From NCBI RefSeq assembly GCF_016907475.1, contig NZ_JAFBCA010000001.1, forward strand, positions 2,666,001 to 2,730,000: DNA of 64,000 nucleotides, in the 5' to 3' direction. The translations under genes were made by a program, and so were the position numbers. This document shows, piece by piece, positions 58,128 through 64,000 of the stretch; the first letter of the stretch is position 1, and every line of letters begins with the position of its first letter. This DNA comes from Nocardioides cavernae (GTDB taxonomy: Bacteria > Actinomycetota > Actinomycetes > Propionibacteriales > Nocardioidaceae). The notes beneath the pieces are model-generated. The model was given only the letters and a program-made list of their open reading frames with translations. It ran no database searches and had not been told where the DNA came from.

Positions 58128-59342
58128 GTGGCCGAGACCACCGCTGGCATCGAGTCCCTCGGTGACCTGAGGGGCAAGCGCGTCCTGGTCCGCTCGGACC
58201 TCAACGTGCCCCTCGACGGCACCACCATCACCGACGACGGCCGGATCCGCGCGAGCGTCCCGACCATCACGCAGCTGTCCGACGCGGGCGCCCGGGTGGT
58301 CGTGACCGCCCACCTGGGCCGCCCCAAGGGCGCGCCCGACCCGGCGTACTCGCTGGAGCCGGTCGCCGGTCGGCTGTCCGAGCTGCTCGGGCGTCCGGTG
58401 GCGTTCGCGACCGACACCGTCGGCGCGAGCGCGTCCGAGACCGTCGCCGGCCTGGAGGACGGTGACGTCGCCCTCCTGGAGAACGTCCGCTTCAACGACG
58501 GCGAGACCAGCAAGGACGACCAGGTCCGCGGCGCGTTCGCCGACCAGCTCGCGCAGCTGGCCGATACCTTCGTCTCCGACGGTTTCGGCGTCGTCCACCG
58601 CAAGCAGGCGAGCGTGTACGACGTCGCGCTGCGGCTGCCGTCCGCGATGGGCGGCCTGGTGGCGGCGGAGGTCGACGTGCTGCGGCGCCTGACGGAGGAG
58701 CCCGAGCGGCCCTACGTCGTCGTGCTGGGCGGGTCGAAGGTCTCCGACAAGCTCGGGGTCATCGACAACCTCATCGACAAGGCCGACAAGCTGCTCATCG
58801 GCGGCGGCATGGTCTTCACCTTCCTCAAGGCCCAGGGCCACGAGGTCGGCAAGAGCCTCCTCGAGGCCGACCAGCTCGACACCTGCAACCGCTACCTCAG
58901 CGAGGCGGCGGACCGCGGCGTCGAGATCGTGCTGCCCACCGACGTCGTGGTTGACACGGCGTTCCCGTCGGGCGACCGCGAGCCGCAGCCGTCCGTCGTA
59001 CCCGCCTCGGAGATCCCGGCCGACGCCCTCGGGCTCGACATCGGGCCCGAGTCGGCGGCCGCCTTCGCGGCGGCGCTGGCCGACGCCAGGACGGTCTTCT
59101 GGAACGGCCCGATGGGCGTGTTCGAGACCGACGCCTTCGCCGGCGGCACCCGTGCCGTCGCGCAGGCGCTGACCGAGATCGACGGCCTGTCGGTCGTCGG
59201 CGGCGGCGACTCCGCCGCGGCCGTGCGCCAGCTCGGCTTCGACGAGGCCGCGTTCGGCCACATCTCCACCGGCGGTGGCGCGTCGCTGGAGTTCCTGGAG
59301 GGCAAGGAGCTCCCGGGCATCGCCGTACTCGAGAGGGGCTGA
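58128..59342 (+). CDS. pgk: Phosphoglycerate kinase
   Basis: A 404-residue glycolytic kinase. [18 protein letters not shown] and [15 protein letters not shown] in the substrate domain; [35 protein letters not shown] and [10 protein letters not shown] in the nucleotide domain. It makes ATP and 3-phosphoglycerate. GTG 58128 starts 2 bp after gap and tpiA starts 2 bp after it, so the three are co-translated. Confidence 0.98.
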   Translation: MAETTAGIESLGDLRGKRVLVRSDLNVPLDGTTITDDGRIRASVPTITQLSDAGARVVVTAHLGRPKGAPDPAYSLEPVAGRLSELLGRPVAFATDTVGASASETVAGLEDGDVALLENVRFNDGETSKDDQVRGAFADQLAQLADTFVSDGFGVVHRKQASVYDVALRLPSAMGGLVAAEVDVLRRLTEEPERPYVVVLGGSKVSDKLGVIDNLIDKADKLLIGGGMVFTFLKAQGHEVGKSLLEADQLDTCNRYLSEAADRGVEIVLPTDVVVDTAFPSGDREPQPSVVPASEIPADALGLDIGPESAAAFAAALADARTVFWNGPMGVFETDAFAGGTRAVAQALTEIDGLSVVGGGDSAAAVRQLGFDEAAFGHISTGGGASLEFLEGKELPGIAVLERG

Positions 59343-59344
59343 CC

Positions 59345-60145
59345 GTGGCCGAGAAGACGAACCGCACGCCGCTGATGGCGGGCAACTGGAAGATGAACCT
59401 CAACCACCAGGAAGCGGTGGTGACGGTCCAGAAGCTCGCCTGGACGCTGTCGGACAAGCGCCACGACTTCGGCAAGGTCGAGGTCGTCGTGGTGCCGCCG
59501 TTCACCGACCTGCGCTCGGTGCAGACGCTGGTCGACGGCGACCGGCTGTCGATCCGCTACGGCGCCCAGGACGTCTCCGTCCACGACAACGGCGCCTACA
59601 CCGGCGAGATCTCCGCGGCCATGCTGTCCAAGCTGGGCTGCTCCTACGTCGTCGTCGGGCACAGCGAGCGCCGGATGTACCACAACGAGTCCGACGAGCT
59701 GGTCAACGCCAAGGCCCACAAGTCGCTCCACGCCGGGATGACCCCGATCGTGTGCGTCGGGGAGGGTCTCGACGTACGCAAGGCAGGGGAGCACGTCGCC
59801 TTCACGCTCACGCAGCTCGACGGCTCGCTCGACGGGTTCACCGCCGAGCAGGTCGCCGGCCTCGTGGTCGCCTACGAGCCGGTCTGGGCCATCGGCACGG
59901 GCGAGGTGGCGACCCCGGACGACGCGCAGGAGGTCTGCGCGGCGATCCGCGAGCGTGTCCGCGCGGTCCACGGTGACGGTGCGGCCGGCGGCCTGCGGAT
60001 CCTCTACGGCGGGTCGGTCAAGGCCGCCAACGTCGGCGGGATCATGGAGAAGGCGGACGTCGACGGATGCCTCGTCGGGGGCGCCAGCCTTCAGGTCGAC
60101 GAGTTCGGCGGGATCTGCCGTTTCTACGACATGCCCGTGCTGTGA
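59345..60145 (+). CDS. tpiA: Triose-phosphate isomerase
   Basis: A 266-residue TIM barrel. The catalytic Lys is in [11 protein letters not shown] near residue 17, His in [12 protein letters not shown], and Glu in [16 protein letters not shown] with the mobile loop. [13 protein letters not shown] and [10 protein letters not shown] hold the phosphate. Interconverts dihydroxyacetone phosphate and glyceraldehyde 3-phosphate. GTG 59345. secG follows after 44 bp with its own -10 box. Confidence 0.98.
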   Translation: MAEKTNRTPLMAGNWKMNLNHQEAVVTVQKLAWTLSDKRHDFGKVEVVVVPPFTDLRSVQTLVDGDRLSIRYGAQDVSVHDNGAYTGEISAAMLSKLGCSYVVVGHSERRMYHNESDELVNAKAHKSLHAGMTPIVCVGEGLDVRKAGEHVAFTLTQLDGSLDGFTAEQVAGLVVAYEPVWAIGTGEVATPDDAQEVCAAIRERVRAVHGDGAAGGLRILYGGSVKAANVGGIMEKADVDGCLVGGASLQVDEFGGICRFYDMPVL

Positions 60146-60176
60146 GGGCGCTCACCGGTTCGCGGCGAACGTGACG

Positions 60177-60182
60177 TAGGCT
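60177..60182 (+). promoter_or_regulatory. -10 box (TAGGCT) of secG
   Basis: TAGGCT, 7 nt before GTG 60190. Confidence 0.5.
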
Positions 60183-60189
60183 TCCGCTC

Positions 60190-60429
60190 GTGATTCTTGC
60201 TTTCACCATCCTGCTCGTCCTCACGAGCGCGATCATGATCCTGCTGGTGCTCCTCCACAAGGGCCGCGGCGGCGGCCTGTCCGACATGTTCGGTGGCGGC
60301 GTGTCCAGCAGCCTGGGGGGATCGTCGGTCGCTGAGCGCAACCTCGACCGCTTCACGATCGGGGTCGGCGTCATCTGGTTTGCCTGTGTTGTCGCCCTCG
60401 GCCTGCTCATGGCCTACCAGGGCAGCTGA
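60190..60429 (+). CDS. secG: Preprotein translocase subunit SecG
   Basis: A 79-residue protein with two transmembrane helices (ILAFTILLVLTSAIMILLVL and FTIGVGVIWFACVVALGLLM) around a Gly/Ser-rich loop with GRGGGLSDMFGGG. This is the usual SecG shape; it supports SecYEG protein export. GTG 60190 follows a leaderless -10. Position after tpiA is standard for actinobacteria. Confidence 0.93.
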   Translation: MILAFTILLVLTSAIMILLVLLHKGRGGGLSDMFGGGVSSSLGGSSVAERNLDRFTIGVGVIWFACVVALGLLMAYQGS

Positions 60430-60459
60430 GTCCCCAAGCGTTTCTGAGAAGGAGTCGTC

Positions 60460-60819
60460 ATGGCTGGTGCTGGAAACGCGATCCGCGGTAGTCGAGTCGG
60501 GGCCGGCCCGATGGGTGAGGCCGAGCGCGGCGAGGCCGCACCGCGGCAGGCAGTGACGTACTTCTGCAGCCACGACCACCGGTCCGTGGTGACCTTCGCG
60601 ATCGAGGCCGCGGTGCCCGAGTCGTGGGACTGCCCCAAGTGCGGCCTGCCGGCCAGCCTCGACTCGGAGAACCCGCCCCCGGCCCCCAAGATCGAGCCCT
60701 ACAAGACGCACCTCGCCTACGTGAAGGAGCGTCGCAGCGAGACCGAGGCGGCCGACATCCTCGACGAGGCCGTCGCCCTGCTGCGCAGCCGCCGCAAGGC
60801 CGGCGAGATCATCTTCTGA
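60460..60819 (+). CDS. rbpA: RNA polymerase-binding protein RbpA
   Basis: A 119-residue transcription factor found only in actinobacteria. The zinc-binding core is YFCSHDHRSVVTFAIEAAVP with WDCPKCGLPA, followed by the sigma-interaction domain (HLAYVKERRSETEADIL-like run up to RRKAGEIIF). It stabilises promoter opening by group 1/2 sigma factors. ATG 60460 has AAGGAG upstream. The first of four 32-bp repeats starts 4 nt after the stop. Confidence 0.97.
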   Translation: MAGAGNAIRGSRVGAGPMGEAERGEAAPRQAVTYFCSHDHRSVVTFAIEAAVPESWDCPKCGLPASLDSENPPPAPKIEPYKTHLAYVKERRSETEAADILDEAVALLRSRRKAGEIIF

Positions 60820-60822
60820 CAG

Positions 60823-60938
60823 GTCGAGTCGGCGCGTCCTGAGCCCACAGGGACGTCGAGTCGGCGCGTCCTGAGCCCACAGGGACGTCGAGTCGGCGCG
60901 TCCTGAGTTCCGGGACCGGTCGAGTCGGCCCATCCTGC
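60823..60938 (+). repeat. Left array of four 32-bp repeats
   Basis: Units begin at 60823, 60855, 60887 and 60919. Core GTCGAGTCGGCGCGTCCTGA is followed by a 12-bp spacer (GCCCACAGGGAC in the first two). The last unit is diverged and cut by the next gene's 3' end. The array fills the gap between the rbpA stop and the convergent AbiEi/DUF559-like gene. Confidence 0.95.
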
Positions 60939-61895
60939 TCAGGCTGCGTGGCGCCCTCGCCCGCGGCGTACGCCGTCGAGGATGACGTCCTCGATGCAGG
61001 CGTGTCGCCCGTACACGTCGGACGACCACACGGGCTCCATGATCCAGTCCTCATCGTCGCGCAACCATCCGAATCGGGTTTCATCTTCGGCCTCGTGCTG
61101 CTCACCGGTGTGCCAGTCGAGCCCCTGGAACTCCACACCGAAGCGCAGGTCCTTGTTGCCCACGTCGATGAAGGCCTGCCGGCCTTCGGACAGCACTTCG
61201 ATCTGCGGCTCCGGAGGAGGAACCGGGAGATTGAGCCATCGCCAGCGGACGACCGTCTCGCCTCCGGACTGGGAACGACCGTCAGTGTGGGGTGCGACCA
61301 GTCGCAGGATGGTCACCCAGCGCATCCGCTTGAACCGGTCCACCTCAGCGAGGAGCTCCTCGACGCTGAACACACCGAGTCGGTGCAGGGCGTCGAGTGC
61401 GGTGAGTGCGGGCTCCGGCCACCGTTGCCGCCCCAGGTCGAGTGCGGTGCGAAGCGGTGTGGTCATCCGGATGCCGTCGACCACTGTCAGGTCCCTGTCG
61501 AGGAAGGTGCGCTCGCCGCTGTCGGCAAGCTTGTTGCGCAGCCGGCCTCGTCCGTGAGGTAGGAAGAGGGCGATGGGCATGGCGTGCAGGTGCTCGTTCG
61601 GGTGGAGGAGCATGTCGGCGCCTTGCGCCCAGCCGGCGTGCCGGTCGACGACGATGGCGTCGGGCGGCGTCACGAGCCTGAGGCACGCGAGCCGGTGAGC
61701 AGTGTCGTCGCGCGCCTGCGCAGCGACGTACACGCCCTTGATCGGCGTCCGCAGGAGCCCCGCTCGCTTGAGGAGGGTCAGGTCGTGCGGACTGATCCCC
61801 TCGTCCGACGCGGCGCGTGTGGTGAACGGTGCGTCGAGCGGGAGCGGGAAGGTGTCGTCGAGATAGGGCAGTTGCAGCCACTGTGTCGGGTCCAT
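60939..61895 (-). CDS. AbiEi/DUF559-like protein
   Basis: A 318-residue protein. The N-terminal region resembles AbiEi-type winged-helix antitoxin domains (GISPHDLTLLKRAGLLRTPI, then KGVYV). The middle has DGIRMTTPLRTALDLGR, typical of this actinobacterial group. The C-terminal part looks like a Vsr/DUF559 restriction-type fold: FIDVGNKDLRFGVEFQGLDW, with Asp/Glu positions as in PD-(D/E)xK, then RFGWLRDDED. Role unknown; such genes are multi-copy and often near defence loci. It is flanked by 32-bp repeat arrays and interrupts otherwise core genes. Confidence 0.68.
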   Translation of the reverse strand: MDPTQWLQLPYLDDTFPLPLDAPFTTRAASDEGISPHDLTLLKRAGLLRTPIKGVYVAAQARDDTAHRLACLRLVTPPDAIVVDRHAGWAQGADMLLHPNEHLHAMPIALFLPHGRGRLRNKLADSGERTFLDRDLTVVDGIRMTTPLRTALDLGRQRWPEPALTALDALHRLGVFSVEELLAEVDRFKRMRWVTILRLVAPHTDGRSQSGGETVVRWRWLNLPVPPPEPQIEVLSEGRQAFIDVGNKDLRFGVEFQGLDWHTGEQHEAEDETRFGWLRDDEDWIMEPVWSSDVYGRHACIEDVILDGVRRGRGRHAA

Positions 61896-61956
61896 GACTG
61901 CACTGATCCCCGCGGCCCACGGACCTGACTCCTACCTGCTGCGATCTGTGGACAAC

Positions 61957-62073
61957 GTCAGGACGAGCCGACTCGACCCGATGTGGCGGTCAGGAAGCGC
62001 CGACTCGACCCGATGTGGCGGTCAGGACGCGCCGCCTCGACCCGATGTGGGCGTCAGGACGAGCCCACTCGCC
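61957..62073 (-). repeat. Right array of four 32-bp repeats
   Basis: Units begin at 61957, 61989, 62021 and 62053 with exact 32-bp period. Plus-strand core TCAGGACGMGCCGACTCGAC is the reverse complement of the left-array core; the spacer here is CCGATGTGGCGG. The last unit is partial, ending just before the pgl stop. Read on the pgl strand, it directly follows that stop codon. Confidence 0.95.
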
Positions 62074-62076
62074 CGG

Positions 62077-62802
62077 TCAGAGGGCGGAGGCGGCGGCCTC
62101 GTCGAGCCACCAGACGGTCTCCTCACCGCGTACGCCACGGGCGGGGGTCTCGGTGACCGACCCGTCGGCAGCGAGCGCGCGGGCGACCGCCTCGGCCTTG
62201 CTGTCGCCGCTGGCGATGAACCACACCGCGCGGCAGCGCTCCATCGCCTCGAAGGTGAGGGTGACGCGGTCCGGCGGCGGCTTGGGGGAGTCGTGGACGG
62301 CGACGGCGATCGCGTCGCGGGCCTCCAGTGCAGCGTGGCCGGGGAAGAGCGACGCGCAGTGGCCGTCGGGGCCGATGCCGAGCATCAGCACCTCGAAGAA
62401 CCCGGCGCCGTGCTGGCGCAGCGCCTCACCGTAGGCCGCGGCGGCGTCCTCGGCCGTCGCGACCTGGTCGCTCGCCGGCACCTCGTGGACGTTGGCCGGG
62501 TCGACGGGGACGTGGTCGAGGAGCGACTCGCGCGCCTGGCGTGCGTTGCGGTCGGGGGAGCCGGCAGGGACGAACCGCTCGTCGCCCCACCAGAACACGA
62601 CGCGGGACCAGTCGACCGCGGAGTCGACGGCCCGGCGGGCGAGCTCGCGGTGGAGCTCCTCGGCGATGGTGCCCCCGGTGAGCCCGACCTGTGGCACCTC
62701 ACCACGAGCCTGCGCGGACTCGAGCCGGTCGAGCAGCGCGGAGGCGATGTCGCCGACGAGCACGTCGGCGTCGTCGTGGCGGCGGACCTCGGGCGCGTTC
62801 AC
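62077..62802 (-). CDS. pgl: 6-phosphogluconolactonase
   Basis: A 241-residue NagB-like hydrolase. VGLTGGTIAEELHREL near residue 43, VVFWWGDERFVPAGSPDRN near 70 and LMLGIGPDGHCASLFPGH near 140 are family motifs. It hydrolyses 6-phosphogluconolactone in the oxidative pentose phosphate pathway. GTG 62802 overlaps the opcA stop (GTGA); zwf, opcA and pgl form one coupled operon. The right repeat array follows its stop. Confidence 0.95.
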   Translation of the reverse strand: MNAPEVRRHDDADVLVGDIASALLDRLESAQARGEVPQVGLTGGTIAEELHRELARRAVDSAVDWSRVVFWWGDERFVPAGSPDRNARQARESLLDHVPVDPANVHEVPASDQVATAEDAAAAYGEALRQHGAGFFEVLMLGIGPDGHCASLFPGHAALEARDAIAVAVHDSPKPPPDRVTLTFEAMERCRAVWFIASGDSKAEAVARALAADGSVTETPARGVRGEETVWWLDEAAASAL

Positions 62803-63710
62803 TTTTTGCTCCTCAGCTTGACGAGGCGGGCGGCGACCTCGGCGTAGACGTCGTCCTCGTCGAGGCGGCGCAGCTCCTCCGCCAGCAGGGCCGGCACCTC
62901 GCGGCGCTTCAGTGCGACCGGCCGGTCGGGCCGGTTGGGCGAGGTGAACGTCGCCAGCCGGCCGTCGGCCCGGGAGATGCGGATCGGGCCGTCCTTGGTG
63001 TCCATGGTGACCTCGGTGATGCCGGGGCCGTCGGAGTTGCCGCGGGCGACGTCGACCTTGAGCCGGTCGCTGAGCCATGCCACCAGCAGGTCGGCGCTGG
63101 GGCTGATCCGCTCGGCGGTCACCTTGGCGCCGGTCACCTTGAGGGGGTGCTGGTCCAGGGCCGCGGCGAGCAGCGCGCGCCACGGCGTCAGCCGGGTCCA
63201 GCTGAGGTCGGTGTTGCCGGGCGCGTAGGTGCGGCACTGGGTCAGCATCGCGGTGGACTTGCCACGCGGGACCGCCGCGGAGTCGGTGATGCGCCGCTGG
63301 GCGAGCGCGCCGAGCGGGTCGGCAGCAACGTCGGCCGGCGCGGACGTCGGCCACCAGATGGCGACGGGGGAGTCGGGCAGCAGCAGGGGCAGCACGACGG
63401 ACTCGGCGTGCTTGACCACCTCGCCCTTCAGCCGGATCACGGCGATCTCGCCGCCCCAGCCGTCGCCACTGCCGACCTGGGCGTTGACCTGTGCGGCGCC
63501 GCGAGCGTCACCGAGGATGACGCCGAGGACCCGGGACGGGTGCTCGCGCGAGGCGCGCTTGGCCGCGGCCATCGCCTCGGCCGCGTCGTCCTCGGGGGCG
63601 ACGATGACGAGGGTCATCACCATGCCCATCGCCGGGCTGCCGGCCCGGGTGCGTGACCGGATGAACTCCGCGGCGATCTTGGACGAGTTGGTGTCAGTCA
63701 GTTCGATCAT
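62799..63710 (-). CDS. opcA: Glucose-6-phosphate dehydrogenase assembly protein OpcA
   Basis: A 303-residue protein needed for redox activation and assembly of glucose-6-phosphate dehydrogenase. LPDSPVAIWWPTSAPADVA near residue 110 and NTDLSWTRLTPWRALLAAAL near 170 are family hallmarks. ATG 63710 overlaps the zwf stop (TGATG) and its stop overlaps pgl. No membrane segment. Found in cyanobacteria and actinobacteria. Confidence 0.95.
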   Translation of the reverse strand: MIELTDTNSSKIAAEFIRSRTRAGSPAMGMVMTLVIVAPEDDAAEAMAAAKRASREHPSRVLGVILGDARGAAQVNAQVGSGDGWGGEIAVIRLKGEVVKHAESVVLPLLLPDSPVAIWWPTSAPADVAADPLGALAQRRITDSAAVPRGKSTAMLTQCRTYAPGNTDLSWTRLTPWRALLAAALDQHPLKVTGAKVTAERISPSADLLVAWLSDRLKVDVARGNSDGPGITEVTMDTKDGPIRISRADGRLATFTSPNRPDRPVALKRREVPALLAEELRRLDEDDVYAEVAARLVKLRSKK

Positions 63711-64000
63711 CAGGGCCTCCTCCAGGTACGGCCGTCGCGTGCGAGCATCTTGTCGGCGGACTCAGGACCCCAGGTGCCGGAGTCGTACTGGTCCGGCTTG
63801 CCCTTCCGGGCCCAGAAGTCGATCACGGGATCGAGGATCTTCCACGAGAGCTCGACCTCCTCGTGCCGCGGGAACAGTGGCGGCTCGCCGAGCAGGACGT
63901 CGAGGATGAGGCGTTCGTACGCCTCGGCGCTGGCCTCGGTGAAGGAGCCGCCGTAGGCGAAGTCCATGTTGACGTCGCGGATCTCCATCGCGGTGCCGGG
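63710..64000 (-). CDS. zwf: Glucose-6-phosphate 1-dehydrogenase, C-terminal fragment
   Basis: About 96 C-terminal residues; the gene runs out of the window. MEIRDVNMDFAYGGSFTEAS and AYERLILDVLLGEPPLFPR are the conserved last part of Zwf, with the final DQYDSGTWGPESADKM segment. It oxidises glucose 6-phosphate and makes NADPH. It overlaps opcA by 1 bp, giving zwf-opcA-pgl order on the minus strand. Confidence 0.95.
   Translation of the reverse strand, partial: PGTAMEIRDVNMDFAYGGSFTEASAEAYERLILDVLLGEPPLFPRHEEVELSWKILDPVIDFWARKGKPDQYDSGTWGPESADKMLARDGRTWRRP

Noticed and set aside
60823..62073. CRISPR array
   Set aside because: Unit length fits, but the parts between cores are identical within each array, there are only four units per side and no cas genes.

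Overview
The window is chromosomal DNA of a very high-GC actinobacterium. RbpA, WhiA, OpcA, a resuscitation-promoting factor and a mycothiol-dependent maleylpyruvate isomerase family gene are all present. The core order uvrB ... uvrA ... uvrC-rapZ-yvcK-whiA ... gap-pgk-tpiA-secG-rbpA ... pgl-opcA-zwf is the standard actinomycete arrangement. Accessory content (Trp dioxygenase, Rpf with a G5 domain, cytochrome b561, sulfotransferases) would suit a Nocardioides-like organism, but that genus guess is inference only. No rRNA, tRNA, prophage, transposase or CRISPR array was seen.

Layout. 0-2.6 kb: end of a glycine-betaine-type ABC transporter, a TauD/TfdA dioxygenase and a displaced copy of that gene's 3' end. 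2.6-8.8 kb: a secreted FnIII protein, an App1-like phosphatase, a NarL-type two-component pair and a small membrane protein/cupin/SRPBCC operon. 9-17.2 kb: an Rpf muralytic protein, kynA back to back with an AlkA-like glycosylase, an unusual three-domain flavoprotein, and cardiolipin-synthase-type and kinase-fold genes. 17.4-23 kb: uvrB, hemerythrin, an ion channel and two orphan Mce-associated-type proteins. 23-28 kb: an FNR followed by a glycosyltransferase / methyltransferase / alpha-barrel gene set with a convergent second methyltransferase. 28-35 kb: a frameshifted hydrolase, an exonuclease, kinases, a dienelactone hydrolase, a secreted M43 protease and three sulfotransferases. 35-41.4 kb: ABC-F, cytochrome b561, a thioredoxin-rhodanese fusion with an AGPS-like flavoenzyme, MBL hydrolase and maleylpyruvate isomerase-like genes. 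41.5-50 kb: uvrA, a Rieske lipoprotein, uvrC, rapZ, yvcK, whiA. 50-57 kb: a four-gene MacB/FtsX-type ABC operon on the minus strand, lying between whiA and gap. 57-64 kb: triose-phosphate glycolysis, secG, rbpA, an AbiEi/DUF559-like gene bounded by two arrays of 32-bp repeats, then the oxidative pentose-phosphate genes pgl-opcA-zwf.

Themes. About twenty genes have a TANNNT box ending 6-8 nt before the start codon, so leaderless transcription looks very common and decides many starts here. Operons are tightly coupled (ATGA/GTGA overlaps), and four convergent gene pairs overlap at their 3' ends. Sequence-level oddities include a 57-bp in-frame tandem duplication, a compositionally foreign in-frame insert in uvrC, a histone-like tail on UvrA, a probable 1-bp deletion in a hydrolase gene, a 14-bp perfect palindrome upstream of gap, and the paired inverted 32-bp repeat arrays. 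The best candidates for something undescribed are the 32-bp repeat arrays around the AbiEi/DUF559-like gene, the cysteine-less REC/Grx/TrxR-like flavoprotein, and the glycosyltransferase-methyltransferase-alpha-barrel cluster.
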